Source: UBA7396 sp034675265 (lineage in GTDB: Bacteria; Patescibacteriota; Gracilibacteria; BD1-5; UBA6164). Taken from it: a stretch of 35,404 nt of DNA. The stretch is from contig JAUCDK010000010.1 in assembly GCA_034675265.1 (NCBI GenBank), positions 1-35,404 of the forward strand, given 5' to 3'. Made by a program: the position numbers and the translations under genes. Positions 20,369 to 29,477 of the stretch are shown in pieces (the first letter of the stretch is position 1; every line of letters begins with the position of its first letter). A model generated the notes under the pieces. The model worked only from the letters and a program-made list of their open reading frames with translations. It did no database searches and was not told the DNA's origin.

Positions 20369-20566
20369 AGACAATAAATTAAAAATATAAAATATTTCTC
20401 ATCAAAAAAGCCCCAAGGCAAATTCGATGAATTATTGCCTTGGGGTCCTTGGTATTTATATTTTTACTTTGGACGGTTCCACCCAAGTTCTAGAAAAGTT
20501 CTAGCACTTTTATTATAAAGTTTTTCTTTATATATTTAGGTTTTCCAAGCCTGAAAGAATAAACTT
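20369..20566 (-). promoter_or_regulatory. T-box-like leader of glyS
   Basis: On the minus strand the leader contains GGGTGGAACCG (within 20471-20487), which matches the T-box consensus (AGGGUGGNACCGCG). The UGGA in it suits the UCCA end of tRNA-Gly. Upstream, AAGTTTATTCTTT (20566-20554) pairs with AAAGAAAAACTT (20529-20518) to give a short stem whose top carries CAGGCTTGGAAAACC, with GGC and GGA as possible glycine specifier triplets. Downstream is a terminator hairpin (11-bp stem CCCCAAGGCAA with TTGCCTTGGGG, then six U; 20404-20445), and the T-box CTTGGG can pair with its CCCAAG arm. The leader is much shorter than a classical 250-nt T-box with a long stem I. Confidence 0.7.
20404..20445 (-). 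terminator. regulatory terminator in the glyS leader
   Basis: Eleven-base-pair stem (20435-20445 with 20411-20421) followed by GC and six U on the minus strand, about 40 nt before the glyS ATG. It is placed as the attenuator of the T-box leader. Confidence 0.75.
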
Positions 20567-20572
20567 AAGAGA

Positions 20573-20600
20573 AGTATATAAAATATTTTTTAAAAATCAA
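20573..20600 (-). promoter_or_regulatory. glyS promoter
   Basis: TTGATT (20595-20600), 16 bp, TATACT (20573-20578) on the minus strand, giving a leader of about 200 nt. Confidence 0.5.
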
Positions 20601-20601
20601 G

Positions 20602-20629
20602 AAAAAAAGAAACTCTTTTAAGTTTCTTT
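20602..20629 (-). terminator. terminator of the 124-aa gene
   Basis: AAAGAAACT and AGTTTCTTT pair, with seven U after them on the minus strand. It starts at the stop codon of the upstream gene and separates it from glyS. Confidence 0.7.
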
Positions 20630-21003
20630 TATAATGAATTGAGCATTTTCAGTACATCATCAGGATTTTCTTCTTTATCCTCTCTTTCAGCTTGAGCAAT
20701 TTTTTTCTTCGCATCACGAGTTTGAAATTCTTGCCATTCAATAAGATGTTTTTCATTGAGAGATTTAATTTCATCTTGATATTTCAATTCTAGTTCTTCT
20801 AATTTTCTTCTTTCTGTTTCCAAAATATTAAATAATCTATCTACTTGAGAATCATTCATAGAAGGCATAATATCAAACCAATATTGTCTTTCTTCATCAT
20901 CCATACTTTCTGTTGCTAAAACCAATTTAATCAATTCTGGATATTGTGCTTGCATCTCATCTGAAATATAAAAAGTTTTATTATTGTGTTTTATTTCAGC
21001 CAT
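20629..21003 (-). CDS. coiled-coil protein, 124 aa, unknown
   Basis: ATG at 21003, no TGA codon needed. A short N-terminal domain (MAEIKHNNKTFYISDEMQAQ, then PELIKLVLATESMDDEERQYWFDIMPSM) is followed by a long charged helix from about residue 55 to 110 (RLFNILETERRKLEELELKYQDEIKSL...) that should form a coiled coil, and an acidic tail. No family recognised. The lack of membrane segments and the even charge suggest a cytoplasmic oligomeric protein. A promoter lies at 21040-21066, divergent from the plus-strand operon that starts at 21144. It ends in its own terminator ahead of glyS. Confidence 0.75.
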   Translation of the reverse strand: MAEIKHNNKTFYISDEMQAQYPELIKLVLATESMDDEERQYWFDIMPSMNDSQVDRLFNILETERRKLEELELKYQDEIKSLNEKHLIEWQEFQTRDAKKKIAQAEREDKEENPDDVLKMLNSL

Positions 21004-21039
21004 AATATAAAAGTTAGTAAATTAATAATTCCATAGTAT

Positions 21040-21066
21040 TTTATACTATTTTCTAAAAATTTGCAA
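21040..21066 (-). promoter_or_regulatory. promoter of the 124-aa gene
   Basis: TTGCAA (21061-21066), 15 bp, TATAAA (21040-21045) on the minus strand. Confidence 0.45.
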
Positions 21067-21092
21067 AAAGAAATAAAAAAATTATACTTACT

Positions 21093-21120
21093 TTCGCAAA
21101 AATACTACCTTCATTATAAT
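21093..21120 (+). promoter_or_regulatory. promoter of the six-gene plus-strand operon
   Basis: TTCGCA (21093-21098), 16 bp, TATAAT (21115-21120), 23 bp before the first ATG. Confidence 0.5.
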
Positions 21121-21143
21121 ATTTTTTTAAAAAAGTAAAATTT

Positions 21144-21386
21144 ATGTTGTGAATTTGAGTATATGTTTTCTTTCTGGGATTTGTTTGGCTTTTTTTTATT
21201 ATAAAAAAAACAAATATTGTTGAATTCAAAAACATATCTTCAGATATTATAAATATAAGTAAGATTACTTTTTTTTTATTACTTTTATTTTCTATTATTT
21301 GAATATCATTGGTAATTCATAAAAATATTCAAAAACAAAAAATAGAAATAAACTCCAATAATGAAACACAATCTATTTATTATTAA
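21144..21386 (+). CDS. small membrane protein, 80 aa
   Basis: ATG at 21144, TAA at 21384-21386, with three TGA codons. Two hydrophobic helices (GVYVFFLGFVWLFFII, about residues 5-20, and ITFFLLLLFSIIGISLVI, about 39-56) are joined by a short polar loop, and a polar C-tail (HKNIQKQKIEINSNNETQS) follows. No family recognised. The stop lies nine bases before the ATG of the HIT gene and a promoter lies just upstream, so this is the first gene of the operon running to 26612. Too short for a reliable function call. Confidence 0.6.
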
Positions 21387-21395
21387 ATATAACTT

Positions 21396-21713
21396 ATGAG
21401 TTCAATATTTACAAAAATTATTGCCAGAGAAATTCCAAGTGAAATTGTGTATGAACAAGAAAATATCATCGTTATAAAAGATATTCAACCAAAAGCAAAA
21501 ACACATTTACTGATTATTCCTAAAAAAGAAATTCCAACTATAAATGATTTAGATGAATCAGATAGAGAGTTAATTGCTGAAATGTTTTTTGTAGCAAAAA
21601 AAGTAGCAAAACAGCTCCATATAGACCAATGATATCAACTTCATTTTAATGTTTGAAAAAAATGATGACAAGAAGTAATGCATATACATCTTCATCTTTT
21701 AAGTGAAATATAA
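21396..21713 (+). CDS. HIT-family nucleotide-binding protein
   Basis: 105 aa. HIT proteins are small nucleotide hydrolases or transferases (HINT group: AMP-lysine or AMP-amide type substrates). Seen: the typical N-terminus SSIFTKIIAREIPSEIVYE, the middle strand IIVIKDIQPKAKTHLLIIPK, a helix around ESDRELIAEMFFVAKKVAK and the histidine triad HIHLHLL near the C-terminus. The Gly-rich loop before the triad (NVGKKGGQEVMH) has all its glycines as TGA; read by the standard code the protein would stop just before its active site. Slightly shorter than usual at the C-terminus. Nine bases after the upstream gene and 26 before the next: operon. Confidence 0.92.
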
Positions 21714-21739
21714 AAACTTTTATCTTTAACTATATTTTT

Positions 21740-23074
21740 ATGAATAAAAATAAAATAATATTTTTAATTATTGGTGTTATACTTGTTGTTGTTTTTGTAA
21801 GTTTATTTTTACTCCTTTCAAAAACTGGAGAAACAAAAAAAACAACTTCAAACTGAGAATTCACACTTTGGATACTTCAAGACGACAGAAATAATTTCTC
21901 AAACTTTTTAAATGATTTTAAAGCTAAAAATGCAAATTATAAAAATACAACTTTTAATGTCGTTTCATTTCAAAGTTATGAAGAATATTATAATGCTTTA
22001 ATTTGAGCTTTTTTAAGAAATGAAGCTCCAGATATGTTTGTTGTAAATAATAATGATTCTCAAGTTTTTGAATGACAAATTTCAGGAATTGATCCATCAG
22101 TTATTTCACCTGATGAATTCAAAAAAAACTATGATTTAGTATTTTCAAGTGATTTAATTAAAAAAACAAAAGTTGATGATAAAGATGTTGATTATTTAAT
22201 TGGAATGCCTTTGTGATATGAAAATTTATGAATATTTTATAATTTCAGAGAAACAAAAGGAAAAAAACTCTCAACTTGGGCATATGTAAATGAAGTAGTA
22301 AGAGAATTAAGAGACAATTCAGGAAAAATTTGAATTTGAATTGGAAATGGATCTACAGTATACAATGTTTGAGATATTATTACGCAATTTTTTCTTATAG
22401 ATGGAATTAAAAATCTCAGTGAAGCAACTGGAAATGCGATGAAATGAACACTTTCAAATTATGTTCGTTTTTGAGATGAAATGCAAGAAAATAAATATGA
22501 TAGTCTCTATAATGAACTCCTTTCTACAAATAAAAATAATCTCGATGCTTTTAGTAAATGAGATGTACAAATGATTTTATGATATCCAAGATTATTAGAA
22601 GAAATTTCTAAAAGAGGATTTAATAAAAACTTCCTCAGAGCTGAAGCCTTTCCAATGAATAATGAAGATTCTGGAAATCTTTTGATTAATTATAATTATT
22701 TTGTAATCAATAAAAATACTTCTTTTTATCAAACAGCGCAAGACTTAATGGTATATTTTAATTCAGTGGAAGGACAAAAGAAATATTTAGAATTATTTGC
22801 TTATTATATGCCAAGTCAACTATGACTCGTTACAAGTAGATGAGAAGAAAACTTAAAAGATGGTTTTAATATCAAATATAAAGACTTTTATAATGGAAAT
22901 CTTGAACTCACTACATTTAATAAATGAAACAAAACTATTTATGATAGTGAACTGAGTAATTTACTTGATGCAAAAACAAATTCAACAGAATTATTTGAAA
23001 TTTTTAGAAAAAAAGTATTATGTATTAGTGAAAAAACTCTTTCTAGTGAAAATTTAGAAAAAAGTTGCAATTAA
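21740..23074 (+). CDS. membrane-anchored solute-binding-like protein (family 1 type)
   Basis: 444 aa. An N-terminal hydrophobic helix (IIFLIIGVILVVVFVSLFLLL, residues 5-25, given here in one short run) without a lipobox looks like an uncleaved anchor. The rest has the pattern of an extracellular substrate-binding protein: FTLWILQDDRNNFSNFLNDF, EEYYNALIGAFLRNEAPDMFV (the usual A-PD(M/V)-x-x segment), IGMPLGYENLGIFYNF, TWAYVNEVVRELRD, GDVQMILGYPRLLEE and a C-terminal FNSVEGQKKYLELF helix. No ABC permease or ATPase gene is adjacent, so uptake by a classical ABC importer is not supported here. It is followed by a secreted coiled-coil protein in the same operon. Ligand unknown. Confidence 0.78.
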
Positions 23075-23096
23075 TTTAATTTTTAATTTTTTTAGT

Positions 23097-24755
23097 ATGG
23101 TTACATGAAAAAAAATTTTAGCAAGTTGTATTTTGGTGTTTTCACTTTTAAATATAGCATGAATATCTCAAACCTTTGCTGCTACAAATAAAGAAACGCT
23201 TTTGACTGATATTTCATCATTAGAAACAAAAATCACAAATTTAAAAACAACAGCAACAAAAACTTTGGAAGATAAAGTATTTGATTTATCAGAAAAATAT
23301 AACGGAGTTTTTACAAAATTATGATACGATGAAAAAGCAGTTGCTTATCTTGTATCTCTTTGAAAACTTACTACAAATTTTAAAGAAGATTTAGCGCTTG
23401 ATTTTAATAATTTAACAAAAGAAATTTCAGATTCTACTGCAACTGAATTAAATAATTTAACTTCTATTAAAAATAATATCAAATTAAATTATTCAACAGT
23501 AAGTGATAATGAAAAGACTACACTGAGTGCTTCTATAAAAAATATTGAGAATAATTATACAAATCTTTCTCAAACATTTACGAGTAAAACTACTACGTTA
23601 GCAAATAAATATTCATCATCTCTTAGTGATTATGAAAATCAATTAAAAAATGCATATAGTAGTAATACTTCAACTATTACTTCATTAAACAATTTTTCTT
23701 CAAAATATGAAGCTTTATATAGTTTATATTCTCAATTTGAAAAAAATTATACTGAATTTAAAAATACATATTTAACATTTGCTTGAGATTTAACAATTTT
23801 CTCAGAAAATAGACAAAAAAATTATGTTTCAGTATTAAGAGGTGAACTTGAAAAAATTAGAGATGGAAATATTGAAGCAAATAAAAGTTTAGAAACTTAT
23901 AGATGAGATATTGACAGACTTATTGCTATATTATTACAAAATTTTGAAAATTCATTAACTTTAAAAATTAATGAAAGTTATGGAGTAATTTATTCTGATG
24001 AAGATGTAAATTCTCTTATTTCAAGATATAATACAGTAAAAAATAAATATTACTCATTAGATGGAAAAATTAAAGCTTCAGAAGTTCTTTCAAATACAGG
24101 AGCATTAGAAGAAATAAATTTTATTCATCAAAAAATTTCTGATGTAAATACAAAAATTACTACTCTTCTTGGAACAGGATCTACAAGTAATACTTATGAT
24201 AATGTAAAAATCAGATTAGAAAACGAAATGATTAAATATTACAATGATAATTATAAAACATATAGAGAGGATTTATTAGCAAGATTAAAAGAAAAATTAG
24301 ACCTATCTGCACTAGAAACAAAAAATATTCTTCTTGCTGCTGATACTATTGATTTAAGATATTCAATTTTAAATGATAGAATATCAAAATCAAACGATTT
24401 TGCTTATATAAATGCACAAATCACTTCTTTTAAAAAAGATATTGAAAAATATACTCTATTAAATAATTCAACTCTCAATACAAAAATTTCTAATTTACAA
24501 AATAATCTTGAATTATTTTATATCACAAAAGAACTTTCTCAATTCAAATATACAAAAATGTCTCAAACTGGCTATACTACTCAACTTGAAAAAATTATAG
24601 CTCAATTAAAAGACAAATCTCCAAATACTTATAAGGATAAATTAAAAGTAGTAGTGAGTAGAATTGATGTATTGTTAGGACAACAAAAACTTAGCGATAA
24701 AACAAGATTTATGCTTTTAGTGGTAAAATTAAATTTATTAAACGCAATAAAATAA
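23097..24755 (+). CDS. secreted coiled-coil protein, 552 aa
   Basis: A signal peptide (MVTGKKILASCILVFSLLN, cleavage likely after TFA around residue 30) is followed by about 500 residues of Thr/Ser/Asn/Lys-rich helical heptad sequence (for example LTDISSLETKITNLKTTATK, DFNNLTKEISDSTATELNNL, KIRDGNIEANKSLETY). It has no membrane segment after the signal, no enzyme motif and very few Pro or Cys. It looks like an extended periplasmic or surface coiled-coil protein. It starts 22 nt after the solute-binding gene and its TAA overlaps the next ATG (TAATG), so it is translated together with them. Function unknown; a structural or surface-binding role is a guess. Confidence 0.8.
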
Positions 24756-25867
24756 TGTTTTCATATATCCATATTCCCTTTTGTGAAAGCAAATGTAAAT
24801 ATTGTAGATTTGCTTCTCTGGGAAGTATAAATAAAGTGCTAGTAAACAAATATCTGGCACATCTCATCCACGATATAAAAAACTTTAAAAGACCTGTTCA
24901 AAATGCAGGTCTTTTAAATAGTGTTTATTTTTGAGGTGGAACACCAAGTATTTTAGAAGTTTCACAATTGTCTGAAATATTAGAAAACTTAGAAAATAAG
25001 TTTGGTTTTGAAAAAGAAATTGAAATTACTCTTGAAAGCACTCCAAGAAATATCACTGCTGATAATCTCATTGCTTGGGAAGCTTTGTGAATAAATAGAA
25101 TCAGTATGTGAATACAAACTCTCAATAATAAAACTTTAGAAGAAATAAAAAGAGATCCAAAAGAAACTATTTTTATAGCTCTTGAACATTTAAAAGAAAG
25201 TAAAATAGAAAATATTTCTGTCGATTTTATTATTGGACTGCCCTATGTTCAGCCTTGAGAAACACTCCAAGACATAAAATATATTTTAGAAAACTATGAT
25301 TTTATCAAACATATTTCAGTTTATATGTTAGAAGATTATTATGTTTGAAATGAAGATGATTCAAATTTTGAAAAAATTACATATCCAGAAAATTGGAAAA
25401 ATTTATGATTGGAAGAAGAGTTGTTTTCAAAAGAATACTCAGAAATAAAAGCGTATTTAGAACAGGCTTGATTTTATAGATATGAACTTTCAAATTTTTC
25501 AAAATCTGGATATGAATGTAGACATAATAAATCGTATTGGAATCATTCTGAAAATGTAGGTTTTTGACTTGGAAGTCATAGTTTTGTAAATAATACTCGT
25601 TATGCTTACAAAGATGATTTTTTATGATATTATAAATGAGAGTTAGAATATGAAGAACATTTAAATGAAAGAGAAATATTCTTAGAAAAAATTATGTTTT
25701 GATTCAGAACAGCATGACTAGAAAAAGATATTTATACCAAATTAAATCAAGAAAAAATAAATCATTTTTTAAATTCTGGATATTTATATATAAAAAATGA
25801 TTTTCTTATACTCAAAGATGAATTTGTGAGTTTACTTGATACTATTATTTTAGAAATAATTTCATAA
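24755..25867 (+). CDS. hemW: radical SAM protein of the HemW type
   Basis: 370 aa, the normal length. It begins at the IHIPFC motif: cysteines C10, C14 and C17 form the CxxxCxxC cluster site (IPFCESKCKYC), followed by VYFGGGTPS, the E-x-TPRNIT strand (the family has NP), INRISMGIQTLN, SVDFIIGLP and the C-terminal FSKSGYECRHNKSYWN with the HemW-type GFGLGSHSF. HemW is a haem chaperone related to HemN; anaerobic coproporphyrinogen oxidation is less likely because HemN has a different N-terminus. No other haem gene is in the window. A strong inverted repeat (24884-24916) lies inside the gene. Confidence 0.85.
24884..24916 (+). repeat. inverted repeat inside hemW
   Basis: AAAAGACCTG and CAGGTCTTTT, 10 bp around a loop of about nine bases, ending in TTTT. 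It looks like an intrinsic terminator but lies within coding sequence (residues about 45-54, KRPVQNAGLL). It could attenuate the operon or be chance. Confidence 0.45.
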
Positions 25868-25871
25868 TTAT

Positions 25872-26612
25872 ATGATACTTTTTACTATAGCACTTCCAAT
25901 TGAAGCAAAAATTATTAAACAAGAAATAAAAAATCTTGCTCTCAAATCATGAAAAATCGATACTCTCATAACGTGAGTATGAGTTTTAAACACGATTTAT
26001 GCAATAAAAGATTATATAGATAAAAATGGGAAACCTAATTTTATTGTAAATATCTGAGTATGTGGAAAAAAAGATGATACAAAAAATGATTTTTTTCAAG
26101 TATATCGTATCAAAAATCTTTCAAATAATAAAGAATCTCTTTGTCCTATTTATATAAAAAATCTTCCTCTAAAATCGCTTGCTTGTAGTGATAAAATAAT
26201 CACAAATTCAAGTGAAATGTGAGATGAGCATTTTGTTGATATGGAAAGTTTTTGAATTGATTTTATTTGTGATAAAGAAAAAATTCCTTATATTATCATA
26301 AAAAAACCTTTTGATATTGTTTCAAAAGATTCTCTTCAAGTCAGCAAAGATGAGTTAGAAAAAAGTTTACAATGATTTCCCTATGAAAATCTTATCAATC
26401 AAATAGAAAATTTTTTATTTCAAAATAAAAAAGAATCTTTTGAAAATTCTATTCAAAAATTAAAAGATAGCTATAGACTTACTTTTAGCGAAACTCAAAT
26501 ACTAAAAACACATATAAATAAAAATATCGCTTTTTGAGAAAAAGAAAACTCAATTATAGAATGATTAGCTCAATTATCGCAAAAAGATTTATTAGAAAAA
26601 ATAAAAAAATAA
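25872..26612 (+). CDS. nucleoside phosphorylase-like protein
   Basis: 246 aa. Pattern of the PNP/UDP phosphorylase superfamily (MTA/SAH nucleosidase group), which cleaves the glycosidic bond of nucleosides: an N-terminal strand FTIALPIEAKII, the Gly-rich TLITGVGVLNTIYAI loop (glycines mostly TGA), FIVNIGVCGKK and the ribose-binding VDMESFGI (family VDME). The N-terminal half is clear. The C-terminal half, with helices rich in Lys and Glu (KKESFENSIQKLKDSYRLTF), is longer and more divergent than in classical nucleosidases, so the substrate is open. Four bases after hemW; last gene of the operon before a terminator. Confidence 0.75.
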
Positions 26613-26632
26613 GGTTTTCACCTTATTTTTTT
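26605..26632. terminator. bidirectional terminator
   Basis: AAAAATAAGGT and ACCTTATTTTT pair around four bases, with T-runs on both strands. It ends the plus-strand operon and overlaps the stop of the convergent HPF-like gene. Confidence 0.65.
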
Positions 26633-26927
26633 ATTTATCTGATAATTCTTGTTTAAAATGGTCGAATAAATTATTTACCAAATCATCAAGATTTTTATAA
26701 TCTTCTCTTGAATATCTAAAAGATTTTCCATCAATATTTATTTGTAAAATTCCATCAAATAAACCTTTTTTGTTTTTATCAATTTTCACATCAACAATTC
26801 ATTCAACATCTTCTCAATCAAGTTTATTTAAATAACTTTTTAATTTTTGATTTAAATTTTCTCAAGTAAGTCTTTCAACTACAGCTTTTGCTTCATCCGG
26901 AGTATGTATTTGTATTTTTAATTCCAT
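26631..26927 (-). CDS. HPF/RaiA-like ribosome-associated protein (short form)
   Basis: 98 aa. Start MELKIQIHTPDEAKAVVERL, centre VEGIVDVKIDKNKKGLFDG, then ILQINIDGKSFRYSREDYKN and a C-terminal helix LDDLVNNLFDHFKQELSDK. The beta-alpha-beta-beta-beta-alpha order and the final D-x-x-L-x-x-L-x-x-x-L-x-x-L/K helix resemble the S30AE/HPF ribosome-hibernation fold of about 95 residues, but the N-terminal signature is weak, so this is a suggestion. Transcribed alone, downstream of dnaJ on the same strand; TTAACTATAAG, a possible -10, lies just before the ATG. Confidence 0.5.
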
Positions 26928-27004
26928 AATCTTATAGTTAAGATATATAAAGTGATAAAACATTGTTTTATATTTTATCATACCTTAATTATAATCATAT
27001 TTTT

Positions 27005-27703
27005 TTAATATCAAATGTTTTCTCTGATATTTTCAAGAAGTTTTAAATCAATTTCACTAATATGTTTTGGCATTCTTACATCAATATTTACGAGTAAATT
27101 TCACTTTTTCCCTCCAATAGTTTTTCCAAATTCTTTTACTCTAAATTTTGTACCTGGTTTTGTATTTGGTGGAATTTTTAATTTTGCTTTTTGTCATAAA
27201 AAACCTTCTACTTCGATTTTACAACCTAAAATCAAATCAAATACTGGAACTTCATACGTTTTTTCAATATCTGGTGATTCTTCTTTTGGTTGTTCCCTTT
27301 TTGAATATTGTTTGTTAGAATATCCTCCAGAACCAAATATATCTGAAAAATCAAATCCACTTGAAGAATACGATGAGTTTTTTGATCATCAGAAACTAGA
27401 AAATAAATCTTCTAAATCGATTCATCCTCATGTTGAAGAATACGAATATCCTCATCCTCAAAATGGATTTCCAGAGTTTCCAGAAAATCCGCGTGATCCA
27501 AAAGTATCATAACTTTTTCTTTTTTGAGCGTCTGAAAGCGTTTCATATGCTTCGTTAATTTCTTTAAATTTTGCTTCTGCTTCTTTATTTCCTTTATTTC
27601 TATCTGGGTGATATTGCATTGCGAGCTTTCTGTATACTTTTTTGATTTCATCTGCTGATGCTGATTTTGAAACTCAAAGTACGTCATAAAAATTTTTTGC
27701 CAT
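27005..27703 (-). CDS. DnaJ-type co-chaperone without zinc finger
   Basis: 232 aa. J-domain at 1-68: MAKNFYDVLGVSKSASADEI, then helix II KKVYRKLAMQYHPDRN with HPD at 32-34, and KFKEINEAYETLSDAQKRKSYD. It stimulates DnaK ATPase. It is followed by a Gly/Ser/Phe-rich linker (about 70-135), in which many Gly are TGA, and by the C-terminal substrate domain with YEVPVFDLILGCKIEVEGF and KLKIPPNTKPGTKFRVKEFG. The CxxCxGxG zinc repeats of DnaJ are absent, so it is a CbpA-like (class B) J-protein, with only one C-terminal domain (short). It is divergent from the gene at 27758. Confidence 0.92.
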
Positions 27704-27710
27704 ATTATTC

Positions 27711-27738
27711 TTGACTTTTAAAAAAATATTAGTATAAA
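27711..27738 (+). promoter_or_regulatory. promoter of the 27758 gene
   Basis: TTGACT (27711-27716), 16 bp, TATAAA (27733-27738), about 20 bp ahead of the ATG. Confidence 0.65.
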
Positions 27739-27757
27739 AATATCTTAATTTTTAATT

Positions 27758-28237
27758 ATGTGTTTTATGAAAAAAATAATTTTACTCATTATAGCAATAT
27801 TTTCTCTTTTTTCAATAGAAAATAATGCACTTGCAAAGAATATTTCTCAAAATGGTTTTATTGGAAGTCTTATGAATTTTGATGTTGGTCCTGTAAGTTA
27901 TGAGTTAAGTCTTGAAAAACTTGATACTTATAGTTTTCGTGATGTACAATTAAAAACTATTTATACAGATTTAGTAAAATATGATCGTCTTACTAGAAGT
28001 GCTATTCTAAGTGCTTATGCAGAATGAAGCTATGATTATTACACTACGAATGGAATAGTAAAAAATTATTCTAACTTTGTGTATCATACAAATAATTTTT
28101 TCTACTATTTGAGCTTAATTGACAAAAATAAGACATTAGAAAATAATCACGAAATTCAAGATGCTGTTTTAAGTAATTATAAAAGCAGTCAAAGTTATTA
28201 CAAAAAAGTTCAAAGTTTAATCAGTAAAGCAAAATAA
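27758..28237 (+). CDS. small secreted protein, 159 aa, unknown
   Basis: ATG at 27758; a second in-frame ATG at 27767 gives a more typical signal peptide (MKKIILLIIAIFSLFSIE, cleavage near ALA) and may be the true start. The mature part is about 130 residues, polar and rich in Tyr, Asn and Ser (KLDTYSFRDVQLKTIYTDL, YYTTNGIVKNYSNFVYH, SYYKKVQSLISKAK), probably helical. No Cys pairs, lipobox or enzyme motif are seen. One TGA (Gly) at codon 90 would truncate it under the standard code. Strong promoter and terminator: monocistronic and probably well expressed. Function unknown. Confidence 0.7.
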
Positions 28238-28266
28238 AAAAAACCTCACAAATGTGAGTTTTTTTT
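28236..28266. terminator. terminator, possibly bidirectional
   Basis: AAAAAACCTCACA and TGTGAGTTTTTT pair around AA, with a T-run after the stem; convergent genes end on either side. Confidence 0.65.
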
Positions 28267-28280
28267 ATTATTTTATAAAA

Positions 28281-28673
28281 TTATATCTGGATATTATTTA
28301 AAGTTGCTATTAAAATAATAAGTAAAATAGCAATTCAATTTGTATAATACAACTTATATTTTCATTGTAAATTGAAAAGATTATTTATAAATGGAAATAA
28401 TATACTCCATACAAATAATAGAAATAAAGTAAGAGTAACATGTGGATTTATAATAATATTTCTATAAATATTTGAACATGAATAAAATTCTCCTACTTTA
28501 TATTGATTAATAAACTCTAAGAACCATGAATCATATCTTATTTTTTGAAATCAAAACCAAGTAAAACAACTTATATCAATAAAATTTCAAATTACTATGT
28601 AATAAAGTTGGTATATTATTCAAATGAGAATAATTACTATTAATAAGATAAGACTTTTTTTTAAATTTTTCAT
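28281..28673 (-). CDS. small membrane protein, 130 aa, unknown
   Basis: ATG at 28673, TAA at 28281-28283, five TGA codons. It has an N-terminal membrane helix (SLILLIVIILIGIIYQLYYI, about 7-26), a middle part with aromatic residues and two Cys (DISCFTWFGFQKIRYDSWF and GEFYSCSNIYRNI), then two more helices (VTLTLFLLFVWSILFPF and GIAILLIILIATLNN). The two Cys residues lie in the loop that would be outside if the N-terminus is inside, so a disulfide is possible. No family recognised. Last of three small envelope-protein genes on this strand. Confidence 0.6.
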
Positions 28674-28796
28674 AATTAAAATATTAAAAATTATTTTTCT
28701 TCAGAAGTATCTTTATCGTCCTCAAAATATTTATAAAATTTGCTATAAATAAAATTATTCAATATTTATACATGGTTTTGAAATAGTTCAAATATA

Positions 28797-29222
28797 TTAT
28801 TTATATAAAAAATCTGCGTCACAAGTATATCCATCACACCGTGGTTCATATGGTAAGTCATATTTTGGATAAGTATAGTAATTGTTTCAATACTGTTTTT
28901 TATATTTTTTTGATTCTAATAGAAATCAAAATATATATGGATATTTTCAATTAACATTACTAATATAATAACAATTCTTGATTGGTTCTATTCAGGCATT
29001 ATATATTTCATTAAAGGATTTTAATGTATGAAATTTATTTACATCTTTTTGAATTTTTTCAAGTATTATTTTTGCTTTTTCTAATTGTTCAAAATTATAT
29101 TCGTCTATTTTTTGTTTTGCTTCTTCAGAGTGTTCATCAATTGCATACAAAACTCATGATAAAATTACTAGTATTATTCACAAAAATAAAATTAGCATTT
29201 GTTGTATATTATTTAATTTCAT
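28797..29222 (-). CDS. single-pass membrane protein, 141 aa, unknown
   Basis: ATG at 29222. One membrane helix (IQQMLILFLGIILVILSGVL, residues 5-24) is followed by a helical charged region (EHSEEAKQKIDEYNFEQLEK) and a Tyr/Asn-rich outer part with Cys residues (IEPIKNCYYISNVNGKYPYI, DLPYEPxCDGYTCDADFLYK, where x is a CGG codon at 28839-28841). Three Cys suggest a disulfide-stabilised extracellular domain. The helix plus exterior domain layout recalls minor pilins, but no G/F-T-x-x-E cleavage site is present. It starts nine bases after the stop of the 29232 gene: operon. Frame-continuing codons after the TAA still look coding-like. Confidence 0.6.
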
Positions 29223-29231
29223 ATTTAATAG

Positions 29232-29390
29232 TTACATATTATTTATAGCTATCCCATTTCCTATATCATTAGCATTCTTACTATATATTTTTCATCAATC
29301 ACTTGGATTAATATATATAATATAATCACTTGCATAAATATTTCATATAAAGCAAAAAAACATTATCAAAAACAAAATCATCTTTTTCAT
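29232..29390 (-). CDS. secreted peptide precursor, 52 aa
   Basis: ATG at 29390, TAA at 29232-29234. A clear signal peptide (MKKMILFLIMFFCFIGNIYA, cleavage after residue 20) leaves a mature peptide of 32 residues starting SDYIIYINPSDGGKIYSKNA and ending in NNM, with Gly-rich turns (two TGA glycines). No family recognised. The short mature peptide after a strong signal suggests a small exported or surface peptide, possibly a component of an adhesion or signalling system; this is inference. First of the three-gene group; TTAACTATAAG, shared with the HPF-like gene, lies directly upstream. Confidence 0.55.
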
Positions 29391-29477
29391 AAATCTTATA
29401 GTTAAATTATTAAAATAATTTCCCCATAACTCTTCCCCCTATTTATTTGTGTAGTCCATAGGCACAAAAAATTAAAA

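Noticed and set aside
20507..20520. TATAATAAAAG directly before the T-box core as a glyS promoter
   Set aside because: It would remove the upstream stem; the TTGATT/TATACT pair at 20573-20600 gives a leader that includes the whole structure. I keep it as possible but do not annotate it.
27015..27512. 165-codon plus-strand frame opposite dnaJ
   Set aside because: Shadow of the Gly/Ser-rich dnaJ region on the other strand; no domain visible.
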